Both the position numbers and the translations under genes were made by a program. 64,000 nt of DNA from CAYNKA01 sp964397655. GTDB taxonomy: Bacteria; Spirochaetota; Spirochaetia; DTKZ01. The notes beneath the pieces are model-generated. The model made no database searches and was not told the DNA's origin. It worked only from the letters and a program-made list of their open reading frames with translations. The stretch is taken from assembly GCA_964397655.1 (NCBI GenBank), contig CAYNKA010000012.1, forward strand, positions 62,001-126,000. Reading direction: 5' to 3'. This document shows, in pieces, positions 50,109 to 58,044 of this stretch (positions are counted from its first letter, which is position 1; each line of letters begins with the position of its first letter).

Positions 50109-50984
50109 ATGGATCCCATCATCGGCGTCAACCTTCCCGGCAACCCCGATCCCGCGGCCTGCCGGAAAAATCTGAAGACCTTCCGGGACGACGGCTTCGA
50201 CGCGGTCGAAGTCACGCTCGACTCCTTCCCCCTCATAATCGACGGAGAGCTCTGCGAGCCCTGGGCCGCCCGTTTCGGGGAGCTCCTCGGCGAGTTCCCG
50301 TTCTCGTATTCCGCCCATATCGGCCGCGGCCTCGACCTCCGCGACCTCCGCAACTACGACCGGCACCGGGAGGTGCTCAGGCTCTCCGTCGACATCTGCT
50401 CCCGGTTCAAGCTCTCGCCCCTCGTCCTCCACTACGAGCTCCGGGGCCGCGATCTCGAGGCCGAGCGGGCCTTCCTCCGCGCCCACCGGGAGGCGGCGGA
50501 CTACGCGGGCGAGAGGGGAGTCCTCCTCGTCGTGGAGAATATCGAGGTCGAGCTCGTGGACCCCGTCGTGGAGCTCGTCGCCGAGATCGACTCGCCGAGG
50601 CTCCGCATGGCCTTCGACACCGGGCACGCCTTCCTCGCCGCGCACTATTTCAAGTTCGATTTTCTCGAAGCCTTCAGAAAATGCCTGCCCTATCTCGGCC
50701 ACCTCCACCTCTCCGACAACACCGGGCGCTTCGAGGAGCTCAGGCTCACGGATAGGCCGACCTACGATTCCCTTCCCATGGGATGGCGCTACGAGTACGG
50801 CCGCGGGGACATCCACCTTCCGCCTTATTTCGGCAAGATTCCCTACGACGAGCTCTTCGCCCTCGCGAAGGATTACCGGGGCAAGTTCATCTGCGAGTAC
50901 TACGCGGACTATTTTCTGCCCTTCGGCGGCCAGGTGCAGCGGAAGGTGAGGGAACGGGTGCTCGCTGCGAGAGGGAAGAGGTAA
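50109..50984 (+). CDS. Xylose isomerase-like TIM-barrel protein 1
   Basis: A 291-residue AP-endonuclease-2/sugar isomerase fold. Metal-ligand segments are recognisable: VVENIEVEL (Glu), MAFDTGHAF (Asp, His), GHLHLSDN (His, Asp) and a C-terminal Glu in ICEYYADYF. It shares the segment GD.HLPP..G..PY.ELF with the TIM-barrel protein at 55934-56881, so the two are paralogues. Members isomerise or epimerise sugars, polyols or their acids. It converges on the ABC transporter cluster and is transcribed from a leaderless-type promoter. Confidence 0.85.
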   Translation: MDPIIGVNLPGNPDPAACRKNLKTFRDDGFDAVEVTLDSFPLIIDGELCEPWAARFGELLGEFPFSYSAHIGRGLDLRDLRNYDRHREVLRLSVDICSRFKLSPLVLHYELRGRDLEAERAFLRAHREAADYAGERGVLLVVENIEVELVDPVVELVAEIDSPRLRMAFDTGHAFLAAHYFKFDFLEAFRKCLPYLGHLHLSDNTGRFEELRLTDRPTYDSLPMGWRYEYGRGDIHLPPYFGKIPYDELFALAKDYRGKFICEYYADYFLPFGGQVQRKVRERVLAARGKR

Positions 50985-51011
50985 AAAAACGGCCCCCTTT
51001 TTCGGGGGGCC
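50983..51011 (-). terminator. Rho-independent terminator of the ABC transporter operon
   Basis: Minus-strand GGCCCCCC/GGGGGGCC-type stem followed by G and seven T residues. The T tract overlaps the stop codon of the convergent TIM-barrel gene 1. Confidence 0.85.
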
Positions 51012-51043
51012 GCGCTTGAAATCTTGTACGCGCTCTCCGGCGG

Positions 51044-52201
51044 CTACTTCATCATCACGTTCTTCACGAATTCGCTGATCATGAGGGACTTGTACGGCGC
51101 CGGGAACCACGCGATCGCGTTGGTCTTGCGTTCCTCCTCGGTGAGGAGGGTCCCTTCCATGGTGACGTCCGTCCTCGCGGGGTAGGCCTTCATGGTGTCG
51201 AATTTCTTGATCTGCTGTTCCTTCGTGGTGATGTGGCGGATCCAGAGCAGGCCCGCGGCCTTGTGGGGCGCGTTCTTGAGGAGGCCCATGGTGTCGCCGC
51301 CGCCCGCGAAGCCCATCTTGGGAATGTACATCTTCGCGCGCTTGAAGAGGTTGCCCTTGTTCATCATGTCCTTCACGTTGTCGTCCCAGGCCACCGCCAT
51401 GGAGATCTCCCCGCCGTTCATGCGGATGATGGAGTCGTTGTTGGAGACCGTGATGGTGAGCTTGTCCTTCCTGTCGTTCACCCATTTCCATGCCTGGTCC
51501 CAGTTCGCGACCTTGGACTGGACCACTTCCTTGTCTCCCTTGTACTTGTCGAGGCCGCCCGCGGTGTAGGCGAGGAGGGTGTGGACGAAGGACTGGCCGG
51601 ATCCTCCCTTGGACGGATCGCAGAAACCGAACTTCTTGGGATTCCTGTCGATCCAGGCGCCGAGTTCCTCCCAAGTCTGGGGCAGGTCCTTCACCTGGTC
51701 CGGGTCGTAGAGGAGCCCGGTCTGGTTCCTGTGGAAGGGAGCGAGGAATCCGCCGGTGAGGAAGCCTTCCTGAACCTCCCAGAGCGACGGAGCGAGCTTG
51801 TCGGACTCGGGGATGATGCCCTTGATCGGACCGTAGAAGAGGTTCAGGTCCATGGTGGTCTTCACCCACTGCCCGCCGACGATCATGCAGTCGATGGTGC
51901 CGGTCGCCGCGTCCTTCTCCGCGATGGCCTTGTTGAAGTTCGCGGTCTGGTCGCCGATGATCACGTTCGCCTTTACGCCGTACTGCTTTTCGAAATCCGC
52001 GGCGGCCTCCTTGAAGTATTCCGCGAAATACCAGGCGTAGAAGGTGACCTGGCCCTCGGCCTTGGCCGCCTTCACGATGTCGTCCCAACTCGCGGTCTTG
52101 TAGTCGATCTTGGGCGCGGCGGGGGCTTCCTTGCCTCCTCCCGCGAAGACCGCTCCCGCCGCGACGAGCAGGACGAGCGCGAGCACGAGAATCTTCTTCA
52201 T
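51044..52201 (-). CDS. Family-1 extracellular solute-binding protein of an ABC importer
   Basis: A 385-residue protein with a signal peptide (ILVLALVLLVAAGAVFAGG) followed by a PotD/YnjB-like fold: WDDIVKAAKAEGQVTFYAWYF, IGDQTANFNKAIAEKDA, LPQTWEELGAWIDRNPKKFG and a C-terminal TLLTEEERKTNAIAWF. Relatives bind polyamines, thiamine, iron or phosphonates; the TIM-barrel neighbours point instead to a sugar-like ligand. It is the last gene of the transporter cluster, 39 bases after the second permease, and ends before a strong terminator. Confidence 0.88.
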   Translation of the reverse strand: MKKILVLALVLLVAAGAVFAGGGKEAPAAPKIDYKTASWDDIVKAAKAEGQVTFYAWYFAEYFKEAAADFEKQYGVKANVIIGDQTANFNKAIAEKDAATGTIDCMIVGGQWVKTTMDLNLFYGPIKGIIPESDKLAPSLWEVQEGFLTGGFLAPFHRNQTGLLYDPDQVKDLPQTWEELGAWIDRNPKKFGFCDPSKGGSGQSFVHTLLAYTAGGLDKYKGDKEVVQSKVANWDQAWKWVNDRKDKLTITVSNNDSIIRMNGGEISMAVAWDDNVKDMMNKGNLFKRAKMYIPKMGFAGGGDTMGLLKNAPHKAAGLLWIRHITTKEQQIKKFDTMKAYPARTDVTMEGTLLTEEERKTNAIAWFPAPYKSLMISEFVKNVMMK

Positions 52202-52240
52202 GTCGTACCTCCCTTTTCCCTATCGTTCTTCCGGCCTTCC

Positions 52241-53101
52241 CTAGACCTTTCCCAGGGAAGCCGATAAGTAATCCGATTTGAGTATCCTTTCCACCACGAA
52301 GAGCATGACGATGTTCGGCGTCATCATCACGAGGGCGACCACCGAGGCGTTGGTGCGGATGAAGTTGTAGCCGAGGAAGGAGTAGAGGATCGTGGGTATC
52401 GTCTCGTAGGTCGGAGTCCCGATCACGAAGGTGAGGTTGAATTCCTCGATGCTCGTGGTGAAGGCGAAGATCATGCCCGCGAGCAGCCCAGGCCTCACCA
52501 TCGGCAGGAAGATGTCCTTGATCTTCACGAAGGTTCCGGCGCCGAGGTTCTCCGCGGCGTCGATGATGTCCTGCGGGATCGCCTCGAAGCTCGTCGTGAG
52601 CACTCGGATCATGTAGGGGATGCCCATGAGCGTGTGGGCGAGCACGAGGCCGAAGAAGGACTGGGTCAGGCCGAAGGCCTCGAAGACCCGGCTCAGGAAG
52701 AGGGCCACGACCATGCCGGGCATGATGATGGGAAGGAGGACCGCGAGCATGAAGATCTTCTTGCCCGGTATGTCCTTGCGTCCGAGGACGTAGGCGGTCG
52801 GGAGCGAGAACAGGAAGGAGAGGAGCACGGCGAAGGGCGCGACCGTGTAGCTCGTCTTCAGGGCGCGGACTATGTTCGTGTACTTGAACACGTAGGCCCA
52901 TTGGGCCCACGAGAGCCTGCGCGGAAAGAGGTCCGGGAACGACCAGGGGAAGTCCGGGTCCACCAGGGACCAGAGTACGGTCATGAGGATGGGAGTCCCG
53001 ACCCAGAGGAGCTGGGTGACGACGAAGAAGAGGGTGAGGAGGCCGTAGAGCCTGCGCTTTCTCCGGGCTTCGCGGACGTGGAGGGGGACGCTTCGTTCCA
53101 T
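52241..53101 (-). CDS. ABC transporter permease 2
   Basis: A 286-residue membrane protein with six helices and the EAA loop IDAAENLGAGTFVKIKDIFLPMVRPGLLAG that contacts the ATPase. It belongs to the PotC/YnjC-type BPD_transp_1 permeases. The ATG at 53101 follows GGAGGAG and lies two bases after the stop codon of permease 1. Confidence 0.9.
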   Translation of the reverse strand: MERSVPLHVREARRKRRLYGLLTLFFVVTQLLWVGTPILMTVLWSLVDPDFPWSFPDLFPRRLSWAQWAYVFKYTNIVRALKTSYTVAPFAVLLSFLFSLPTAYVLGRKDIPGKKIFMLAVLLPIIMPGMVVALFLSRVFEAFGLTQSFFGLVLAHTLMGIPYMIRVLTTSFEAIPQDIIDAAENLGAGTFVKIKDIFLPMVRPGLLAGMIFAFTTSIEEFNLTFVIGTPTYETIPTILYSFLGYNFIRTNASVVALVMMTPNIVMLFVVERILKSDYLSASLGKV

Positions 53102-53103
53102 GG

Positions 53104-53955
53104 TCAACTCCTCCCCCCGACGATCTCCGCGAGCTTGGAATAGAGCCAGGTCACGACCAGGGTGGTGAGGATGATGATGACGCCGAGCACCGCGGCCTTG
53201 TCCCATTCCTGGAAGAGGGATGCCATGTTCCGCATCCTGAGCGCGATGGATGGCGGGTAGTTCGGCCCGGCCACGCTCGTGATCGGGAAGTCGCCGAAGG
53301 CCTTGATGAACATGAGGATCATGGAGACGAGGATTCCCGGCATCGAAAGGGGGATGTAGATGCGGACGAGCACGGAAAAGCCCCCCGCGCCCAGGTTCCG
53401 GGCCGCGTCCAGGATGTCGTCGCGGATGGACGCGAGCGAAGCGGAGAGGATGAGGAGGACGAAGGGCAGGTTCTTCCAAATCTGGATCGCGACGACCCCC
53501 CAGCCGAATTTGTCGTTCAGCATCCTGAGCGGTTCCTTGATGAGCCGCAGGGCGATCAGGAACTCGTTCACGATCCCGTGGTAGGAGATCAGGTTGATGA
53601 TGAGGAAGGCCGCGACGAGGGCCGGTATGAAGAGCGGCACCTTGATGAGAGACGAGAGGAAGCGCTTGCCGACGCCCCCCTTCCTGAGGAAGAGTGCCAC
53701 GGGAAAGGAGACGAGGAGGGTGCCTACCGAGCTCAGGACGCCCATCTTCAGGGAAAAGACGATCGAGTCGAGGGACTCCCTGTCCTGCGCGATCCTCCAG
53801 TTCTCCAGGGTGAAGACGGACTTGCCGGTGATGCTGAACAGGCCGAAGCTCTGGGCCACGGTGAGGAAGATCGAGGAGCCCAGGAAGAAGACGATGAAGC
53901 CGACTCCGGGAAGGAGCATGAGATAATGGACGGCGGTGTTCTCTTTTCGCTCCAT
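53104..53955 (-). CDS. ABC transporter permease 1
   Basis: A 283-residue membrane protein with six helices and the EAA loop LDAARNLGAGGFSVLVRIYIPLSMPGILVS, PotB-like. It begins MERKENTAVHYLMLLPGVGF. It starts four bases after the ATPase gene and pairs with permease 2 to form the transmembrane channel. Confidence 0.9.
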   Translation of the reverse strand: MERKENTAVHYLMLLPGVGFIVFFLGSSIFLTVAQSFGLFSITGKSVFTLENWRIAQDRESLDSIVFSLKMGVLSSVGTLLVSFPVALFLRKGGVGKRFLSSLIKVPLFIPALVAAFLIINLISYHGIVNEFLIALRLIKEPLRMLNDKFGWGVVAIQIWKNLPFVLLILSASLASIRDDILDAARNLGAGGFSVLVRIYIPLSMPGILVSMILMFIKAFGDFPITSVAGPNYPPSIALRMRNMASLFQEWDKAAVLGVIIILTTLVVTWLYSKLAEIVGGRS

Positions 53956-53959
53956 GCCT

Positions 53960-55015
53960 TCACTCCAATATGCGGAAAGCCGATTCCTCGATGCCGAATT
54001 CCGCCGTATCTCCCGAATTGAACTTCACCGCGTTGCCGGCCTGGGCCCGGAGCCTCTGGCCGTTCACCTCGACGAAGAGGTCCGTCATGTCGCCCATGAA
54101 GATCGCGTGGAGGATAGTGCCCCTGACCACGTTCGCGGCCCCCTGTCCGCCCCCCGCGCGCATGTCCTCCGGTCGGAAGCTGAACTTCACGGCGTCTCCC
54201 GGCCGGACGGCAGAGCCCGAGGCGAGGGCGCGTATCCTGCCGAAGGGAGCGTCGATCTCGATCCTGTCGCCCGCGCGGTCGGCGACCCGGCCCGAGAAGA
54301 TGTTCGCGAGGCCGATGAAGCCCGCCACGAAGCTCGTCTTGGGCCTGAGGTAGATCGAGTGGGGGTCGCCGATCTGTTCGATCCTGCCTTGATTCATCAC
54401 GACGATCCTGTCGGAGATCGCGAGGGCCTCGTCCTGGTCGTGGGTCACGTAGATCGAGGTGATGCCGAGGCGCTTCTGCATTTCGCGTATCTCGACCCTT
54501 ACCTGCACGCGGAGCTTCGCGTCCAGGTTCGAGAGCGGCTCGTCGAAGAGGAGGATGTCGGGCTCCGTGACGATTGCCCGGGCGAGCGCCACCCTCTGCT
54601 GCTGGCCGCCCGAAAGCTGGCCCGGCTTGCGGCGTTCCAGTCCTTCGAGGCTCAGCATCCCGAGCGTCTTGTCCACCCGCCGTTTCTGCTCGTTCTGGGG
54701 AACCTTCCGCATCTTGAGGCCGAAGGCTATGTTGTCCCGGACGTTCATGTGCGGGAAGAGGGCGTAGGATTGGAAGCACATCGAGGTGTTGCGCTTGTTG
54801 GGAGGAACGTTGTTCATGAGCCTGTCGTTGAAGTAGATCTCGCCCTCGTCAGGCTGATGGAAGCCGGCGATCGTGCGGAGCGTCGTCGTCTTCCCGCAGC
54901 CCGAGGGTCCGAGGAGGGTGACGAACTCCCCCTCCAGCACTTCGAGATCCACGTGATCGACCGCGGCATAGGAATCGAACCGTTTCGTGAGAGCCTTCAG
55001 GACGAGTTTCGACAT
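53960..55015 (-). CDS. ABC transporter ATP-binding protein
   Basis: A 351-residue ATPase of the PotA/UgpC type. Walker A is LLGPSGCGKTTTLR, the signature LSGGQQQRVALARA, Walker B ILLFDEPLSNLD, the switch His in YVTHDQDEA, and the C-terminus is a TOBE domain (VKFSFRPEDMR). It powers the importer made of the two permeases. The ATG at 55015 follows AGAGGTGATC and lies 34 bases after TIM-barrel gene 2. Confidence 0.93.
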   Translation of the reverse strand: MSKLVLKALTKRFDSYAAVDHVDLEVLEGEFVTLLGPSGCGKTTTLRTIAGFHQPDEGEIYFNDRLMNNVPPNKRNTSMCFQSYALFPHMNVRDNIAFGLKMRKVPQNEQKRRVDKTLGMLSLEGLERRKPGQLSGGQQQRVALARAIVTEPDILLFDEPLSNLDAKLRVQVRVEIREMQKRLGITSIYVTHDQDEALAISDRIVVMNQGRIEQIGDPHSIYLRPKTSFVAGFIGLANIFSGRVADRAGDRIEIDAPFGRIRALASGSAVRPGDAVKFSFRPEDMRAGGGQGAANVVRGTILHAIFMGDMTDLFVEVNGQRLRAQAGNAVKFNSGDTAEFGIEESAFRILE

Positions 55016-55049
55016 GATCACCTCTTTTTCGCCGCCGTCGCGGACCGGA

Positions 55050-55853
55050 TCAGCCGATCCGGGACTCCGTCCACAGCCGACCGATCGCCTCGAGAGCCTT
55101 GTCCGAGCCGCCCAAGGGGCTGCATTCGAAGCCCACGAATCCCGAGTAGCCCCTGTCCGCGAGCGCCGCGAGGACTTCCCTCCAATGCCCGCGCCCCGTT
55201 CCCGGTTCGTGCCGTCCCGGATAATCCGCGATGTGTACGTGCCCGAAGAAATCAGCGTATTTCCGCACGACGTCGACCGGGTCGTCGCCCGTGACCGCCT
55301 GGTGGTAGAAATCGCAGAGGAGCCTGAGGCGGGGGTGACCGACGTCCCGAACCACGGCAAAGGCCGTCGCCAGGTCGCTGAGGAAATATCCGGGATGGTC
55401 GATCCTCGTGTTGAGGGGCTCGAGGACGAGGGAGATGCTCTCCGGGATGCGGTCCATGAGGCCCGAAAGACCTTCGACGAGGCTGCGGTATTTCTCCGCG
55501 TCGCCTGTCTCGCGGAGCGGATGAAGCACCTCGCCCTGCGGTCCCAGGGCGTTCGAGAGGACCATGAGAAGGCCGGCCCCGAGTCTTTTCGCCGCCGCGA
55601 CGCTGGCTTCGAATTCCGCGAATACGACGGGATGGCTCCCGGTATCGACGAGGTCCCCGGCCCTGTGCCCCGAGAAATTCACCGTCCTGATCCCCGCGGA
55701 CGCGGCCGCCTTCTCGTAGGCGGCGAGGTCCTTGTCGACGAAGCCCCAGAATTCGACGTTCCGAAAACCGTGCCCGGCGATCGCTGGAAGCTTTTCCTCC
55801 GCGCTTTTCCCGGGATAGAACATCTCGATGCAGATTGCAGGTTCCATGCTCAT
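55050..55853 (-). CDS. Hydroxypyruvate isomerase-like TIM-barrel protein 2
   Basis: A 267-residue TIM barrel close to the Hyi family: ICIEMFYPG at the start, LVLEPLNTRIDHPGYFL (Glu ligand), LLCDFYHQAVTGDD (Asp and His) and the Hyi-type HVHIADYPGRHEPGTG. Hyi converts hydroxypyruvate to tartronate semialdehyde, but related proteins act on other ketoses such as erythrulose. It starts at ATG 55853 (MSMEP) with GGAG upstream; the second Met two codons on is possible. It is the middle part of the transporter operon. Confidence 0.85.
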   Translation of the reverse strand: MSMEPAICIEMFYPGKSAEEKLPAIAGHGFRNVEFWGFVDKDLAAYEKAAASAGIRTVNFSGHRAGDLVDTGSHPVVFAEFEASVAAAKRLGAGLLMVLSNALGPQGEVLHPLRETGDAEKYRSLVEGLSGLMDRIPESISLVLEPLNTRIDHPGYFLSDLATAFAVVRDVGHPRLRLLCDFYHQAVTGDDPVDVVRKYADFFGHVHIADYPGRHEPGTGRGHWREVLAALADRGYSGFVGFECSPLGGSDKALEAIGRLWTESRIG

Positions 55854-55933
55854 GCGCCTACCCGTCTCCTTTCCGTCGCGGTCCGGTTCATCGTATGACC
55901 GCATACGTCCGTTAAAATCCGATGAGCAACCCG

Positions 55934-56881
55934 TCAATTCCCGGTTGCGCCCCCCGCCGACCGGCGCACCCAATCCGCCGCCTCCTCGTAGAGATCGGAG
56001 AACCTCGGCTGGAGTTCGAGCATGTACACTCCCCGGTATCCGGGCGCGAAACGGGGGAAGAGCTCGGTGTAGGGGACGGCTCCCCAGCCCGGCGGAAGAT
56101 GAAGATCCCCCTCGCCGAGAAGCATGGCGTCGATCGTACGTTTCCCTTCGACTGAACGAGGGACGCCGAAATTGTCGTGGATGTGGACGTGAACGAGCCT
56201 GCTTCTTGCGGCGTCGAGAGCCTCGGGCAGGGAGAAACCCTCCTCGCGGGAACTGATGAACGCATGACCGAAATCGAAGCAGATTCCGAGCGAGGGCGAG
56301 GCCACCGCCACCACGACGCAGGCGAGTTCCCGGGGATCGATGCGGTACGTCGCTCCGTCCGGGTGCTGGCGGAAGATGTTCTCGGCCGCGATGACGACTC
56401 CTCTGCCCTCGGCGTAGGCGGCGGCCGCCGCGAGCCTCCCGATCTCCTCCTCCCATGTCCGCCGCAGGGAGGACGGGTCGAAGTCCTTCTTCCGGGCCGG
56501 GGGCCGCCGAATCCCTTCCGCCTCGTTCCCGCCGGGAACCAGGCTGCCGTGGTAGACGAGGATGCCGGCCCCGATCTCCGCGGCGAAGTCCACGGAAGCC
56601 CGAAGCGCGGAGGCATGCAGGTCGGGCCTTTCGGGATCGGCGAGGTTCAGGGAGTCGGGTCCGTGGACCGTGTAGGAGAGGGGATGCTTCCCGAGGATGC
56701 GGACGACGTCCTTGACGCGCCGCGATACGAGTCCGCCGTTCGCGATGCAGTCGACGCCGTGAACCGGTATCTCAGCATGGGTGAAGCCGGCTGCGCGGAA
56801 TTCATCGAGCAGTCCGTCAAGGACGGCCAGGCGGCCGTCGATGGTGGAGGAATCAGCGTTGACACCGATTCGAATATCCAT
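55934..56881 (-). CDS. Xylose isomerase-like TIM-barrel protein 3
   Basis: A 315-residue AP2Ec-type TIM barrel. The metal-ligand segments are VIAAENIF, ICFDFGHAF, LVHVHIHDN and a C-terminal YMLELQPRF. It is a paralogue of the protein at 50109-50984 (shared GDLHLPPGWG..PY.ELF). As the first gene of the operon it lies directly behind a leaderless-type promoter containing a LacI-family operator. The two genes that follow are Hyi-like and the ABC transporter, so the pathway is probably uptake and isomerisation of a carbohydrate or sugar acid. Confidence 0.85.
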   Translation of the reverse strand: MDIRIGVNADSSTIDGRLAVLDGLLDEFRAAGFTHAEIPVHGVDCIANGGLVSRRVKDVVRILGKHPLSYTVHGPDSLNLADPERPDLHASALRASVDFAAEIGAGILVYHGSLVPGGNEAEGIRRPPARKKDFDPSSLRRTWEEEIGRLAAAAAYAEGRGVVIAAENIFRQHPDGATYRIDPRELACVVVAVASPSLGICFDFGHAFISSREEGFSLPEALDAARSRLVHVHIHDNFGVPRSVEGKRTIDAMLLGEGDLHLPPGWGAVPYTELFPRFAPGYRGVYMLELQPRFSDLYEEAADWVRRSAGGATGN

Positions 56882-56888
56882 CGAAGCC

Positions 56889-56917
56889 AGTCTACCATTG
56901 AAAACGTTTGCAGTCAA
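56889..56917 (-). promoter_or_regulatory. Promoter of the TIM-barrel/ABC operon with a LacI-type operator
   Basis: Minus strand TTGACT (56917-56912), a 17-bp spacer, and TAGACT (56894-56889), then seven bases to the ATG at 56881. The pseudo-palindrome TGAAAACGTTTGCA (56899-56912, plus-strand reading), with the central CG of LacI/GalR-family operators, fills the spacer. A bound repressor would block RNA polymerase. No LacI-family gene lies in the window. Confidence 0.7.
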
Positions 56918-56953
56918 ACGATTCCGGCCGAGACGATTCCTGACGCGAACGGC

Positions 56954-57946
56954 TCAGGGGCGGAGGAGTCCGGCGGAAACGATCTCAGCGAGGTTGAGCG
57001 TGAGCAGTCTCACTCCCTCGTCGTTCGGGTGGAGGCCGTCCTCGAGGAAGTCCTCGTCGGGAGGGAGCAGCCGTTTCCCGGGTACAACCGCGGCGCCCGG
57101 CACCCGGGCCGCCTCCTCCGCGATGATGCGCCGGAAGCAGTCGAGCGTGGCCTCGTTCTTCGGCACGTCCTCGTCAGTCCGGAACAGCGGGAGGATGACC
57201 GTGATCGGCGGGGTCGGGAACGCGGAGCGAAGTCCGCGGAGATAGGCGGAGCAGTTCTCGCGGAACAGGCCGCGGTCCATGCCCGAGCTCCAGTCGTTCG
57301 TTCCGTACGCTACGAAAACCCGCTCCGGGGCGAGCGAAGCGATCTCGGGATCGATGGAATCGGGATCGAAGACGTGCCCCCCGACCGCGAAGTTGCGGCA
57401 GCTCCTCCCGAAGAGGCGGGAGAGCCGGTAACCGTAGGCGGAAGACGGATGCGCCGCGAGCTGGCCCTGGGTGATGGAATCGCCGAAGAAGAGGAAGAGC
57501 CCCCTCCGCTCCGGCACCGGCTCGACCGACCCTCCCTCGGGAAGCGTGATCCCGGTGAGCGTGAAGGTCGCCTGATAGGGCAGGACGAGTTCGATTTCCG
57601 CGCCATCGGCCGATGGAGCCAGGATCTCCAGGGACCCCTCCGCGTCCCGGTCCTGCGGCCCGAGCACGAAGGTCTTCGCGTATGCGCCGTCGACGAAAAG
57701 GTCGGCGCGCGGGATGCCGCGATGGACCCGCTCGAGCGCGTAGCCGATTCCGGCCAGCGGCGCCGCGAGCCGGAATCGGATCGCCACCCCGGCCGAAGAC
57801 CGGGCCCGGACCGAGTAGAGTTCGCTGCGGTCGAAGATCGCGATTCGGGAATCCGTGAACCTTCGGGGGACGAGACCCTTTTCGGTCTTCACCACCCTGA
57901 ATGCGTTGTGAAAGAGTTCGGAGGAGGGAGGGATTCGCTTTTCCAT
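56954..57946 (-). CDS. SGNH/GDSL hydrolase with N-terminal jelly-roll domain
   Basis: A 330-residue enzyme. An N-terminal beta domain (about residues 1-140) precedes an SGNH hydrolase: block I LFFGDSITQG (Ser nucleophile), block III VAYGTNDW, and block V EDGLHPNDEG (Asp and His). This layout is that of carbohydrate esterase family 2-like or SGNH_3 enzymes, which deacetylate sugars. It has no signal peptide, so it is cytoplasmic. The promoter TTCTCA-N17-TATACT ends seven bases before the ATG. Its position next to the sugar-type operon suggests that it processes the imported substrate. Confidence 0.85.
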   Translation of the reverse strand: MEKRIPPSSELFHNAFRVVKTEKGLVPRRFTDSRIAIFDRSELYSVRARSSAGVAIRFRLAAPLAGIGYALERVHRGIPRADLFVDGAYAKTFVLGPQDRDAEGSLEILAPSADGAEIELVLPYQATFTLTGITLPEGGSVEPVPERRGLFLFFGDSITQGQLAAHPSSAYGYRLSRLFGRSCRNFAVGGHVFDPDSIDPEIASLAPERVFVAYGTNDWSSGMDRGLFRENCSAYLRGLRSAFPTPPITVILPLFRTDEDVPKNEATLDCFRRIIAEEAARVPGAAVVPGKRLLPPDEDFLEDGLHPNDEGVRLLTLNLAEIVSAGLLRP

Positions 57947-57953
57947 CGGCCCA

Positions 57954-57982
57954 AGTATAGCGACTATGCCGTCGGATGAGAA
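57954..57982 (-). promoter_or_regulatory. Leaderless promoter of the SGNH hydrolase gene
   Basis: Minus strand TTCTCA (57982-57977), a 17-bp spacer, and TATACT (57959-57954), seven bases before the ATG. Confidence 0.5.
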
Positions 57983-57990
57983 GGGATTCG

Positions 57991-58020
57991 AAAAAAAAGG
58001 CCGCCCGTATCGGGCGGCCT
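57991..58020 (-). terminator. Rho-independent terminator after ilvC
   Basis: Minus-strand AGGCCGCCCG/CGGGCGGCCT stem with an ATA loop followed by a run of eight T residues. Confidence 0.93.
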
Positions 58021-58044
58021 GACGCGCCTCGTCGGCGGAGTCGG

